Assembly: GCA_037044905.1 (NCBI GenBank)
Contig: JBAOKB010000125.1
Location: forward strand, 47,796 to 111,795
Direction: 5' to 3'
DNA length: 64,000 nucleotides
Origin: Hortaea werneckii
Lineage: Eukaryota; Ascomycota; Dothideomycetes; Mycosphaerellales; Teratosphaeriaceae
Position 1 is the stretch's first letter. Each line of letters opens with the position of its first letter. A model generated the notes under the pieces. The model saw nothing but the letters and a program-made list of their open reading frames with translations, had not been told where the DNA came from and made no database searches. Positions 53,852 through 64,000 of this stretch are shown here, one piece after another. A program made the position numbers and the translations under genes.

Positions 53852-54829
53852 CTAGTAGCCGTACTGCTCGAGCTGCTGCCTGGTCTCCTGGCTGATGTTC
53901 GCGTTGGCCTTGGCGTCCTGCAGCATCTTCTGGGCTGCGCGCTTGCGCTCGTAGTACGCCTGGCCCTTGACCTTTCTCCTCTCCTCGAGCCTAAGCAGAA
54001 AATGTTAGCATGCCATCCCATTTTTTCAAGCTGATTGTGTGTCCTGCAACGTACTTCTCAACGATGTCTCTGTACTTCCAGCCGAACTCGTGGCCCAGTC
54101 TGCCGACGGTGCAGTACTTCTTGCCCGGCCTCAGGCGGAGCACACGGAGTGCCTGGGGGACCACCACCCTCTTCTTGCGGTCGTATGGCGGCGGCACACC
54201 CTCAAAGGTTTTTAGGCGCTCGAGGGCCTTGGCACCACGCTCGGTCTTGTGGGGCAGCATGCCACGGACGGTGCGCCAGAACATCTTGGCCGGCTGGCGG
54301 TAGTGCCAGGGACCACCACGCGAAGCATTGAAACGGGTCTGCTTGCGGAGGAAGGCGGAGTAGTTCACTGTTGGTCGGTCGCGAAGTTAGTATGGTTCCA
54401 GTAGATTCGGTGCTCGTAGATATCCAGGTTCTCGAGATCTCGGTATCGTAGTAGGATGGGGCAACGTACGCTTAGCACGGAAGAACTCGCCAGAGATGTT
54501 CAGCTGCTCGCAGCGGACAACGACGATCTTCTGGCCGTTGAGCAGCTATGTCCAGTGTTAGAATCCCAAATCGCATCTTCAAAAACCAGCCAAATTCCTG
54601 CACTCACCTGCTTGGCAACCGTGGAGGCGAGACGACCGAGAAGGTGGCCTGTTGTGAAATATCCATTAGCATCCTGCCAATCTCTGATGTATCCCTTCCC
54701 GCCATGCTCTTGGATGTTGGTGTTTGCGTACCCTTCCCGTCAACGACGACGACCGGCTCGAAGCTGCTCATCCGTTAGTGACATGGTTTCGCGCATGACT
54801 GCTGTGGATTCTCGGACATACGTGGACAT
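53852..54829 (-). CDS. RPL16: 60S ribosomal protein uL13 (L16/L13a)
   Basis: Six exons on the minus strand, 54829-54822, 54763-54732, 54648-54608, 54545-54470, 54367-54055 and 53990-53852, encode 202 residues, matching yeast Rpl16 (199). Introns are 58, 83, 62, 102 and 64 nt, all GT-AG. The protein is an rRNA-binding component of the large subunit. It reads FEPVVVVDGKGHLLGRLAST, KQLLNGQKIVVVRCEQLNIS, RKQTRFNASRGGPWHYRQPA, KMFWRTVRGMLPHKT, YDRKKRVVVPQALRVLRL, CTVGRLGHEFGWKYRDIV and the basic C-terminal helix LEERRKVKGQAYYERKRAAQ. The first coding exon is only ATG TCC AC, 8 nt, so intron 1 follows almost directly after the start codon, common in fungal ribosomal protein genes. Confidence 0.95.
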
Positions 54830-55851
54830 GGTGCCGGTGGTATGCTGTGGTGTTAGTAGGTCCCAATATCGTCGCCGTGAAACTCGAAGTTCAGCGTGGA
54901 ACAATTCGGCCGTGTGCAGAATTGAGGTGCCAAGCCCGTGATCAAAACTTCCGCTCTGTGACTGCGAAAATGCGGGGCGGTCCTGATTTGACGCTAACGG
55001 ATGTACCCGCCGTCTTGTCCCTCAATGTAGCGTTGGATCTTCGAAGATTCCCAAGGTTACTAGTTGTCCACCCTTCCGTCATGCCTACTACGAGGCCACT
55101 TCATTATGTTGAATGGCACGACGTAGATTAAGGGAACAAACCTTGAAGCGTTGACAGACTCTTCTACCGCAATGCACAATAAGGAACAGCGATGAACCCT
55201 TGGCCATAAGGGTGAATGGACAACGCGCCCATTGGGCAAGAATATATTGAACTTGTGTCAAAGGACGACACCGTTGTACGTTGATAGAATATCGCTTGCT
55301 ACTGCAAAATACCTGTAATCAGTGGTAGAGGCAGTGACGCAAACGACGTACTATTCGCATTGATTTCTACAGCATCGAAACGCCTCCAAACAGCCAAGTT
55401 CTCAGGGGCCCGCTGTTCTACGGAGGTAGCAGAGATGTTCTCTCGTTCGCAGGGTAATGTTAGACGGCGCAACCGGTAATAGATCCCGGCAACCTGATTG
55501 CTTTTTCTGTGAGTCTAGGGCACAGTAAAGTCCTGTGATCCCATATGCTTTTGGACTGCAGGCTGTTAATGCAACCGTCCACGTGGATAACCGTACCTAG
55601 GTAAGTGTAGCTGCTCTGAAGTGCCTCAGGATAAACCGATCGCGGGACATCTCGGCGCAAGCCGACAAGACCCTGAGGTGGGCTTTGGGCTGAAGGAGAG
55701 GGCTGCAACATGACATCTTCATAGCGAAAAATATCACGGGCGAGCAGTTGGGCGTACGTACGCATCCACACATCCACCACTTTCTCACCCCTTCCACCAA
55801 GCTTCCTCACATCCTCGAAACCCCATCACTGCCTCTTCTCCCATCGCAACC
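54830..55851. other. Intergenic with a TACCTAGGTA palindrome
   Basis: Promoter of the uL13 gene at left and of the BAG gene at right. TACCTAGGTA lies at 55594-55603. No supported gene. Confidence 0.4.
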
Positions 55852-57066
55852 GTGGCTTCCCCAACTTTTCTCGAGACTCTATCCACGGGTCTCAACAATA
55901 TCACCACCGCGCTGCTCCCGCGATCCGCCCTCGCCCGCGCGCATCAAGCGTTCGAACACGTTCTTGATTACAATCGGCCTGTAGGCGCCTTTGGAAAGCC
56001 GCTCGTAGCCAGCGACGACGTACACGGCGCAATCACTGGAATCACCGACTGGTTAGCGGGCCGCTCCTCCCTCGAGAACACCACCCTCCTCCTCTCCCTC
56101 TGCACCTTCCTTGTCCTCGCCATGTCTTGGACCTCCCGTCTCGGGAATCTCGGCCGCTTCTCGCCATTCACGCGTTCGCCGCAGCAAGCAGGGAGCACGA
56201 AGGTCCGCGACGAAGACTTCAGCTACATCACTGCGGAGGATCTGCAGAGACATGGCGCAGATGGCGCGACGGCGAACCATAAGACCTCCAACGAAAGCCT
56301 TGGGCCGCCCCGCGATACGGATATGCTGGTCTTAAAGAACAAGAAGAAAGAGTACACGGTTCATTTCCCAGCCTATAGCATCGGCAAGGGCGAGTTGACC
56401 GTGGGCACTGTGAGGCACGCAGCGGCGAAGAAGGCTGGCGTGAGCGACGCGAGAAGGATCAAGATCCTCTACCGCGGCAAGAATCTCAAAGACGACCTCC
56501 GCACGTGCAAAGCGGAAGGCCTACGCGACGGCTCCGAGTTACTACTCACTATCGCAGATGTCTCGTCCTCTGCCTCGGGCTCGGAAGACGACGACGATGA
56601 TGATGATGAGCTAGCCGATGGAGCAGGACAGGATGGCGATGGTGAAGGCGGAAGGCGACGGAGAAACCGGGGCAAGAAGAGCAAGAAGAAGGCGAAACGT
56701 GAGGCCTCATACCAACAGAACTCCGAACATCTCGGTGTCCCGCCTGCGACTTCGTCTCAGCCCTCCACGCGTCCGCAGAGTCCGAAGCCGCCGACCCCTG
56801 CCACCCCGATCGACAAGATCCGGGCCCTCCGTGGCACGCTGGAGTCCTTCTTGCCGCAGGTTCAGGACTTCCAGCGTTCACCGCCTGAGGACCCGGGAAA
56901 GAAGGAGTACGAGCATAAGCGGCTGTCGGAGACGGTGTTGACGCAGGTACTGTTGAAGTTGGACGGCGTAGACACAGAAGGTGACCAGGAAGCAAGAGCT
57001 AAGAGGAAAGAGCTTGTTAAGGATACTCAGGCTGTGCTTCATGATATTGATGCTGTGATGAAATGA
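55852..57066 (+). CDS. Membrane-anchored ubiquitin-like/BAG-domain Hsp70 co-chaperone
   Basis: An intronless 404-residue frame. A hydrophobic segment near residues 76-91 (TTLLLSLCTFLVLAMSW) anchors it to a membrane, as in yeast Snl1. Residues ~165-235 are ubiquitin-like (YTVHFPAYSIGKGELTVGTV, RRIKILYRGKNLKDDLRT), followed by an acidic and a Lys/Arg-rich linker, and residues ~315-403 are a BAG domain (IDKIRALRGTLESFLPQVQD, HKRLSETVLTQVLLKLDGV, RAKRKELVKDTQAVLHDID). BAG domains release nucleotide from Hsp70. Oddity: the frame has no ATG before Met90. The first codon given here is GTG in a context (ACCGTGGCT) that looks like a normal start with A changed to G. The next in-frame ATG would remove the membrane segment. 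A non-AUG start, an error in the base or a missed upstream exon are the options. Confidence 0.8.
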   Translation: MASPTFLETLSTGLNNITTALLPRSALARAHQAFEHVLDYNRPVGAFGKPLVASDDVHGAITGITDWLAGRSSLENTTLLLSLCTFLVLAMSWTSRLGNLGRFSPFTRSPQQAGSTKVRDEDFSYITAEDLQRHGADGATANHKTSNESLGPPRDTDMLVLKNKKKEYTVHFPAYSIGKGELTVGTVRHAAAKKAGVSDARRIKILYRGKNLKDDLRTCKAEGLRDGSELLLTIADVSSSASGSEDDDDDDDELADGAGQDGDGEGGRRRRNRGKKSKKKAKREASYQQNSEHLGVPPATSSQPSTRPQSPKPPTPATPIDKIRALRGTLESFLPQVQDFQRSPPEDPGKKEYEHKRLSETVLTQVLLKLDGVDTEGDQEARAKRKELVKDTQAVLHDIDAVMK

Positions 57067-57832
57067 AGGTCACGATCACGGCTGTGACGGCTGCGAAAAA
57101 GGGACATGAGGAGAAAAACCATGCATAATGATTATGTTTTGTTTTGATGGAGCGGTTAGCGACGCAGTCTGGTTTTTGTTGCATGGGAAAGCGCGTGCAT
57201 GGTGTCTGGGCGTTTTCTCTTTTCGCGGTGAGCTGGTGTGTGCATAGCGGGCTCCTCTTGTTGAGAATCTGATCCTCTCTAGTCTTACCTTCACACCACG
57301 AAACGAAAGGAGATACTTGAAACCTCTGCTCACGATGTCTGCTCTCTAGGCTTGTTTCTTCTGGCCTATCTGTCGGCTTGCAGTGCAACATAGATCTTCT
57401 CCACGCTTGATTGTATGCCTGCGACGTGATGATCCACCCGAGCTGTATACCTCGGCAAGCACCGGTACAGCCGCACGCCTTACCCCACACTCCCTGGAGC
57501 TTCCCTTCGCCCTGGCCCCATCATCGTCTAGGGCACTCTACTCCAATGCTGATCACCTGCACCTTTAAATGCCTGTACCGACATAATCACGGATATCGCT
57601 CGTCGATTGTCCGGCCTTGGAAACCGAGCCGCTACGCTTAAGAGGTGGGCTCCATAAAGAGGTGGGGACATCATCTTTCCTTCCATTACCTCTCTTACCT
57701 CTCTGTCTCTCTCTTTGCCTTTACTACATCCGACCTACTACACCCCTACCCTAAACCCTACCAGCCGTGCCCCCCTCAGGAATCCTCCAGAGCCACGACC
57801 CGTCAAACACAGCAGCAACAGCAACAGCAACA
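57067..57832. other. Intergenic, C/T-rich toward the ligase gene
   Basis: 3' flank of the BAG gene and promoter of the ligase. The stretch 57680-57740 is strongly C/T-rich. A CAG/CAA repeat lies just before the ATG. No gene supported. Confidence 0.4.
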
Positions 57833-59626
57833 ATGCCCTCGGCCCTCTCCCGCCTCGCAACCCTCGCCTCCCACTTCGCCCCTTCCTCCGCCAGTCCCAC
57901 TCCCGCCGACAACAGCCCCACGCCCCCGCCTACCCACCAACCCCCGCACATCCACCAGCTCTCCCCAACCTTCTTCCTCTGGCGCGCCGCCCAAATCGAA
58001 CCCCACGCCCCCTGCATCTACCACACCAACTCCCTTGGCCAGATCGTCCAGCGCTCGTACCTCGAAACAGCCCACCGCGCGCGGGGACTGGCGTATTTCC
58101 TCCGCAAGAACAACTTCAAGCGCGTCGGGATCTTGGCTTCGGATACCCCGGCTTTCCTGGAGAGTATTTTCGGCATTGGAGCTGCGGGGGCGGTGAATGT
58201 GGCGATTAATTATCGCTTGAAGCCTGAGGATCTGGAGTATATTTTTCAGCATGCGGAGGTGGATTCGATTCTGGTGGATAGGGAGTTTGTGGGTTTGTTG
58301 GAGGGGTTTCAGAGGAGGTTCCCCCGTGTGAGGGTCATTGTGGATGAGGATACGGATGGGGTGGAGGGGGAGTATGATCGGGTTGTGAGAGAGGGGTGGG
58401 AGGAAGATGAGCGGGCCGGGGCTCGGGGTTGGGAAGGGTTGGAGACTCAGGTCCCCGATGAGGATGCGCTTATTGCCCTCGCGTATACGTCTGGGACTAC
58501 TGCGAAGCCGAAGGGGGTTGAGTATACGCATCGCTCGTGTTATCTGGCGGCGCTGGCGAATGTGATTGAGTCGAATCTCAACTCGCATCGGAGTTCTGCG
58601 GACCGGTGTCATTACCTCTGGACCCTGCCTATGTTCCACGCGATGGGCTGGACGTTCCCCTGGGCTGTTACGGCGGTCAGGGGGACGCATTATACCCTCC
58701 GCAAGATCGAGTACCCGGAGATCTGGCGCTTGCTTAAGACGGAGTCGATCAGCCATTTCAACGCAGCGCCGACTGTCAATACCTTACTCTGCGCGGACCC
58801 CAACGCCGAAGCCCTCCCCGAGCCCGTGAGGGTCACCGTCGCCGCCTCGCCGCCTACCGCGCACCTCTTCGAGACGATGGAGGGCCTGAATCTCCGGCCC
58901 GTGCACGTCTACGGCCTGACGGAAACATACGGCCCCGTCACCAAGGGTTACCATATGCCGGAGTGGAGGGACCTCCCGACTAAAGAGAAGTACGCGAAGA
59001 TGGCTCGTCAGGGCCACGGCTTCATCGCTTCCCTCCCCGCCCGCGTCATCAAGACTAATCAGGACGACTCCGGGTCCTGGGAGCCTGCGGACGATGGCGC
59101 GATCGTGGACGTTGCCCGGGACGGCAAGGAAATCGGCGAGATCGTCTTCGTCGGCAACCTCTGCGCCAAGGGTTACTACAAGGATCCCGCTGCGACACGC
59201 AAGCTTTTCCACGGCGGCGTCCTGCATTCCGGCGATCTGGCTGTCTGGCATCCGGACGGCGCGATCCAGATTTTGGACCGCGCCAAGGATATCATCATTT
59301 CCGGCGGGGAGAATATTTCCTCGGTCGCGTTGGAGGGGATGTTAGTCACGCATCCGGATCTGCTCGAGGCGGCCTGCGTAGGCGTTAAGGACGAGAAGTG
59401 GGGGGAGGCGCCTAAGGCTTTTGTGACGGTTAAGGAAGGGAGGAGCGGCAGTGTGACGGGCGAGGATGTGATTCGTTGGGCTAAGGAGACCAGTGGGATT
59501 AGTCGGTTTATGGTTCCCAAGGAGGTCGAGGTCTTAAGGGAGTTGCCTAAGACGAGTACGGGGAAGGTGCGGAAGAATGTTTTGAGGGAGTGGGCGAAGG
59601 GGGGGAGGAGGGAGGAGGGCAGTTAA
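57833..59626 (+). CDS. Acyl-CoA synthetase-like AMP-forming ligase
   Basis: An intronless 597-residue enzyme of the ANL (AMP-dependent synthetase/ligase) superfamily, which activates a carboxylate with ATP and usually passes it to CoA. Motifs in order: AYTSGTTAKPKGVEYTHR (ATP loop, residues ~217-234), LWTLPMFHAMGWTFPW near 265, VYGLTETYGPVTKGYH near 362, SGDLAVWHPDG near 466, ILDRAKDIIISGGENISS with the hinge Asp, and LPKTSTGKVRKNVLREW with the adenylation lysine near 577. The pattern MFHxxGW and YGLTETYGP fits the AAE/medium-chain acyl-CoA group. The Pro-rich N-terminus (residues 15-40) may be a targeting or linker segment; no PTS1 tripeptide ends the protein. Frame opens earlier at a GTG, but ATG 57833 is the first ATG. 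Substrate is unknown. Confidence 0.88.
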   Translation: MPSALSRLATLASHFAPSSASPTPADNSPTPPPTHQPPHIHQLSPTFFLWRAAQIEPHAPCIYHTNSLGQIVQRSYLETAHRARGLAYFLRKNNFKRVGILASDTPAFLESIFGIGAAGAVNVAINYRLKPEDLEYIFQHAEVDSILVDREFVGLLEGFQRRFPRVRVIVDEDTDGVEGEYDRVVREGWEEDERAGARGWEGLETQVPDEDALIALAYTSGTTAKPKGVEYTHRSCYLAALANVIESNLNSHRSSADRCHYLWTLPMFHAMGWTFPWAVTAVRGTHYTLRKIEYPEIWRLLKTESISHFNAAPTVNTLLCADPNAEALPEPVRVTVAASPPTAHLFETMEGLNLRPVHVYGLTETYGPVTKGYHMPEWRDLPTKEKYAKMARQGHGFIASLPARVIKTNQDDSGSWEPADDGAIVDVARDGKEIGEIVFVGNLCAKGYYKDPAATRKLFHGGVLHSGDLAVWHPDGAIQILDRAKDIIISGGENISSVALEGMLVTHPDLLEAACVGVKDEKWGEAPKAFVTVKEGRSGSVTGEDVIRWAKETSGISRFMVPKEVEVLRELPKTSTGKVRKNVLREWAKGGRREEGS

Positions 59627-60689
59627 GGTGGTTATTTGGGGGGGTTGAAGTTGTGATGGGATGGGATGGGATGGGATGTGATGTAGATATGAATGCTATG
59701 ATCTGTATATACTGTTTTTGCGTCTTTCGAAGTGAATGCTTGAACTTGTTTGCAGTCTCGCCACTTTGGCCTGAGGGTTGGAAGTGGCCTACGGTACCTT
59801 ATTTTCTTACGCGTCTTGTCGCGTCCCGTCGCGTCCTTGCTGTCCATCATAATGGTTGCCCCTGATACCGTAAAACCAGACTGCACGCGCAGCCGTGATG
59901 ATCGCCTTTGCATTAATAGTGGGCGCAGCCATAGCGGGACAAGGCTGCAAGATTCTGATGGGCGTTCCAGGATGTCGGGCAGGGGGGCCGGATGCATCGC
60001 TTCGACGAATAGACACGTGATGTAATGGTAATTGCTGGGTGGGAAAAGAGAGCAGTACCTACAGCCTGACGCCTTTCACCGCTCCTGCAGTCATTCAGGC
60101 AGTACAGTGTCGCCTACCATACATAATAACTACCTAGGTAATATGTAGAGTATGTACCTGAGGTAAGGTAAAGTGGCATCAGCCATCGTTGTTTGCACGC
60201 ATCACATCGAAATTTCCTGCTACCGCCCACGATTCGTCGGGAGGGAGGCGGGAGCTAGACTGTTTGGACGCTAGCGCGTTTTGTTGGACGCTCACCTCGA
60301 ATTCATAAAGGACCATGGAAAGCCTGGCCCAGCGCCGTCATCATCCCCCCTTCCCATCCAATCCCACCCCCGCCGCCCTCAATTCTGATTGGCGCGCTGT
60401 CTAACCTCACTTCTTCACCACGCCCACTTGACTTTTCCGTCAGTCGTAGTGATCAGGACGCGACGACGCGCCGACGCGGCTCTATCGCGTCCGTTCGTTC
60501 GTTCGTTCCTTTCATTTTGCCTCAGCTCTTTTTTGATTGATGCTGGCCTGGTCCAGATTATTCCCGACCCATCTCATGAGCGCATGAGCGCATGAGCGAA
60601 ACGGCGTCAGGACATGTTTGCATGCTTGCATTCTTCACCCGTATTTCGATGAGAGATTAATCCACCCGACCTCTTACCTTTAACCCATC
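59627..60689. other. Intergenic with short tandem repeats and TACCTAGGTA
   Basis: Holds (GGGAT)n at about 59655-59680, TACCTAGGTA at 60131-60140 and (CGTT)n near 60491-60507, next to the MOT1 leader. No gene supported. Confidence 0.45.
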
Positions 60690-63600
60690 ATGGCGACTTC
60701 TCGGTAAGCTTTGCCCCCATCCTTTGTTGAGCTTCAAGCCGCAGAGCCTCACTGAGAACTGACTCGCTCACGTCATTTCGCAGACTTGACCGGCTGGTCA
60801 CTTTACTCGAGACGGGAAGCACCCAACTAATCCGTAATACTGCTGCACAACAGCTGGCCGATGTGCAGAAAAACCACCCGGACGAGCTATTCAATTTACT
60901 AACACGAGTCGTTCCTTATCTCCGTTCGCCTTCCTGGGACACGAGGACTGCCGCGGCGAAAGCTATCGGCGGTATTGTTGAGCATGCCGAGAAATTCGAC
61001 CCGAATGCGACGCTTGACGATGTGAAGAAAGGCGAAGCGAACGGTCATGATGATAATGATGATGATGCCACGATCAAGAAGGAAGGCGAGACGAAGCTGT
61101 CGACCCCCGATCAATTACAGCTCGCCAATCTGGATGTTGAATCGATCTTGACCTACGGCAAGGAGCTCCTCGGCAGTGCTGGGAAGCAATACGATTTCAA
61201 ACTTGCTGGTCTTAACCCTTCCGAACGTCTGGCTCACCAGAAGAAGACGTTGACTTCCCGTTTAGGTCTGGGTGGCGAGTACATTGAGGAGGATCTGGTG
61301 ACGGAGAAGGATATCGCTCTCAGACCTACATCGCACTCACAGCCGAGTCTCCCGAAACTGGAGACTGAATCGTCAGCTGGTGGCCCAGATGCGACGATCA
61401 AGTCGCCAGAAGAGATGGCGCCTCCCACTCCGGCAGGTGGCGAAATGAGCAAGCGTCAATTGAACATGCTCAAGCGGAGAAGAAAGGAGGAGCTTAAACG
61501 CGATAACAAAAAATTCAAGTACGACTTCGCTGTCCGCAGAGGCAGCACCAGCGTCGGTCAGACTCCCGTCGAGCAGGAAGTAAAGTCGGAAGTCAAACCC
61601 GAACCCGGCGAAAATGGCGATGCTGATTATTTCTCGCTCGAGCGGAAAGGCGGCGACGACGAATCAAAGGTCGTCTCAGAATTCAAGGGCTTACCCATGC
61701 AGGAGAAATCCAGCTTGGTGACGGATGAGGAAGAAGAGGGGAACGAGTGGCCTTATGAACGACTTTGCGAATTCTTGACAGTGGACCTCTTCGATTCACA
61801 ATGGGAGATTCGTCACGGCGCCGCAATGGGTCTGCGCGAGATTGTGCGTGTACATGGTGCAGGTGCTGGACGACATGCAGGCAAGACGAAGTCGGAAAAC
61901 GAAGAATTAAATCGCGCCTGGCTCGACGATCTTGCGTGCCGGATATGTTGCGTTTTCATGCTGGACCGCTTTGCCGATTACGTCTCGGACAATGCCGTCG
62001 CCCCGATCAGAGAGACGGCCGGTCAGGTGCTGGGTGCTATCCTACAGTACTTGCCTGCTTCTTCTGTGCACGAAATCAACCATATCCTCTACCGTCTAGT
62101 CATGCAGCGAGATTTAAAGGTCTCTAAGCGGATATGGCATGCTTGCCATGGCGGGATGATCGGGATGCGGTATCTCGTCGCTGTCCGGACGGACTTGCTC
62201 TTCCAAGATCGCACTCTGATGGACTGCGTCTTGGAATGTGTGATTAAAGGGTTGGGCGACATGGATGACGATGTACGGTCTGTCAGTGCCGCTACCCTCA
62301 TACCTGTTGCCAAAGAATTTGTCAACTTCCGTCAAAGCGAGCTAAGCCATCTTATCAGCGTCGTATGGGAATGCTTGTCCAGTCTGAGCGATGATCTCTC
62401 GGCCAGCACTGGCTCTGTCATGGATTTGCTAGCTAAGCTGTGTAGCTTCCCCGAAGTCTTGGACGCTATGAAGGTCAATGCCGAGAAGGACCCCGAGCAG
62501 TCCTTCACAGAGCTGGTACCGCGCCTTTACCCATTCTTGCGGCATACTATTACCAGCGTCCGCTCTGCCGTTCTACGAGCGCTACTGACATTCATCAACA
62601 TTGAGGGTACAGACACCAAAGGTTGGATTAATGGGAAGGCTCTTCGTCTGGTCTATCAAAACTTGCTGGTCGAACGCAATGAGAACGTCGCAAAGTTGTC
62701 TCTCGAGGTCTTCAACGCCCTGTCGGACGCACTGGCCGTCAAGGGTCCCCAAACGATGAAGCAGGAGTTTGAGCCGCACGCAACAGCACTCATTGCACTG
62801 ACGCTCCACCCTATGGGTATCAGCCGGAATCCCATCCCCATGGACGCGACTTTATTCATGAAGCCTTCGGGCCACAGCTATGCGCCTTTGGCTTCTGCCC
62901 ACCGAGCCTCTCCCGTCAATGGTGGTGAGCCGGCGAAGAAAAAGCGCCGACGGTCAGACAAGGAAGTCGCCCCAGCTGTGCCTACGAACACAAGTACCTC
63001 GCATAATATCGATGCTGCCATCATGCAAGGCGATATCGATCTAGTTGGTGCGGAGGTCATTATCCGTAGCAAGATCTTCGCCACTCGTGCATTAGGCAAA
63101 GCCATGAGCATTTGGCCGGCAGAGGATCGTCTAGGCTTCTTCGGTCCGAAGATGCTGCCTCATCTCAAGTCTCCTTATGGCTCTGCGCAGATCTTCGCCG
63201 CTATGGCTTTAGAAGGTTTTGCTGCTGCCACTTCCACGCCTGACGACCTTCGAACAGCTTCAATCAATGAGCTTCGCGCGCTGGTCGAAGACGAGCGTCC
63301 GCCGTTCTACAGCGATTTGGCTAATTACCTCCGTATCGTCCGAGCTCAGTGCCAGCAGATGCTGAATACCTTCCAAGACCAAGCCCATGTCTCCGGCAGC
63401 AAACTCCCCGTCATCGCTGTCATCTGCCAGGGTGAGCCAGAGGCAGGCCGGAATGCCTTCTCCATCGCCGATGCCGAGAAGATCGTCACGAGCGACTATG
63501 AACGTCTGCGTAAGGGCCTTTCCACCGTGCAGAGGATGTCTGCCGCCGAGGCTTTGAATACTTCGAAGCTGGATGTGGAGACGGCTATCGAGGAGGCGAA

Positions 63601-64000
63601 GACGGCCAAGCAGCAGGCTGACCTTCGGATCAAGTCTACGGCTGCTACTGCGCTTGTCGCGTTCGGCGAGCTGCCCAAGAAGCCGCAGATGACTATCAAG
63701 GGTATTATGGACAGCGTCAAAGACGAAGAGAACGTAGACCTCCAGCACCGATCTGCATCGGGCATTGCCGGTCTCGTCGTCCATCTTGTTGCTTCTGAGC
63801 GGCATAAGGTGGTTGAGAAGGTCGTCGGGAATCTGGTCAAGTTCTGCTGTATGGAGACGGGTGAGACGCCGGAGTTCCATCCCAACGCTACCAAGGAAGC
63901 TGGAATTCTCTCTCTGCAAAAGGATGAGGATATCCAGGATCGACCCGACGCCGCGAAGTACGAGCGCGAAGTCAAGGCTGCAAAGATCACCAGACGTGGT
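60690..64000 (+). CDS. MOT1: TATA-binding-protein-displacing ATPase Mot1 (N-terminal part)
   Basis: Two exons visible, 60690-60703 and 60784 onward (80-nt intron, GTAAGC to GCAG); the frame stays open to the window edge, so about 1,077 codons of an expected ~1,900 are present and the C-terminal Swi2/Snf2 ATPase is beyond it. Mot1/BTAF1 strips TBP from DNA using ATP. The visible part is the HEAT-repeat array that grips TBP: MATS-RLDRLVTLLETGSTQ, SPSWDTRTAAAKAIGGI, a charged disordered insert with SKRQLNMLKRRRKEELKR near residue 240, then WEIRHGAAMGLREIVR, FADYVSDNAVAPIRETAGQV and WHACHGGMIGMRYLVAVR. A Lys/Arg cluster (KKKRRRSDK) near residue 720 could be a nuclear signal. The first exon has only 14 coding bases. 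Assigned from the order and sequence of these HEAT motifs. Confidence 0.92.

Overview
The window is nuclear DNA of a filamentous ascomycete (Pezizomycotina; the gene set looks Dothideomycete-like to me, but that placement is a guess). The evidence is short spliceosomal introns (mostly 49-103 nt with GTRNGT donors), one gene per transcript on both strands, fungal-only families (HsbA, STB3, DOMON-b561 fusion, fungal MED15, heme-thiolate peroxygenase, PF11951-type regulator) and a 5.2 kb block that carries the mark of repeat-induced point mutation (RIP). Nothing prokaryotic, viral or CRISPR-like was seen, and no tRNA or rRNA gene was recognised.

Layout. 1-5170 is a TA-rich relic almost devoid of CpA/TpG, with stops in every frame and two degenerate tandem repeats: a RIP-destroyed repeat element. 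It ends abruptly about 300 bp before a secreted glutaminase-A-like gene (5490-7955). Then come an HsbA-type surface protein (8884-9399), an unknown membrane protein (9591-10505, minus), an NTF2/SnoaL-like protein (11073-11642) and a secreted CDH-cytochrome/cytochrome b561 fusion (13026-14742). 15014-17943 holds the best functional unit: a divergent pair that matches the D-galacturonate (pectin) catabolic genes gaaC (2-keto-3-deoxy-L-galactonate aldolase) and gaaA (D-galacturonate reductase). Their shared 659-bp promoter contains an exact TCCNCCAAT galacturonate-response element arranged as an inverted repeat. A regulator-like protein without a zinc cluster (18437-19998) follows, convergent with topoisomerase III (20053-22231, minus).

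The centre holds two long plus-strand genes, the Mediator tail subunit MED15 (24137-28970) and an Ark1/Prk1-type actin-regulating kinase (29732-33337), then a secreted heme-thiolate peroxygenase (33592-34847, minus). 34.9-43.4 kb has almost no genes: it holds microsatellites, two very long G homopolymers and one candidate 36-codon spliced gene. STB3 (43444-44586, minus) has a long leader.

The right third holds a ferric-reductase-like flavocytochrome (46694-48634, minus), an unknown conserved protein (49164-50439, minus), a small DUF6640-like membrane protein (51070-51617, minus), a Yippee/Moh1 protein (52789-53224), ribosomal protein uL13 with five introns (53852-54829, minus), a ubiquitin-like/BAG co-chaperone whose expected start codon reads GTG (55852-57066), an acyl-CoA-synthetase-like ligase (57833-59626) and the first about 1,077 codons of the TBP-displacing ATPase MOT1 (60690 to the window edge).

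Several reading frames in this DNA open at TTG or GTG; I moved those starts to the first in-frame ATG wherever one existed. Exon junctions were set by eye from splice signals and protein continuity, and no database search was possible. I did not find a clearly new biological system. The strongest leads are the palindromic galacturonate element, the BAG gene without ATG, the tiny spliced ORF, the recurring palindrome TACCTAGGTA and the poly-G tracts.
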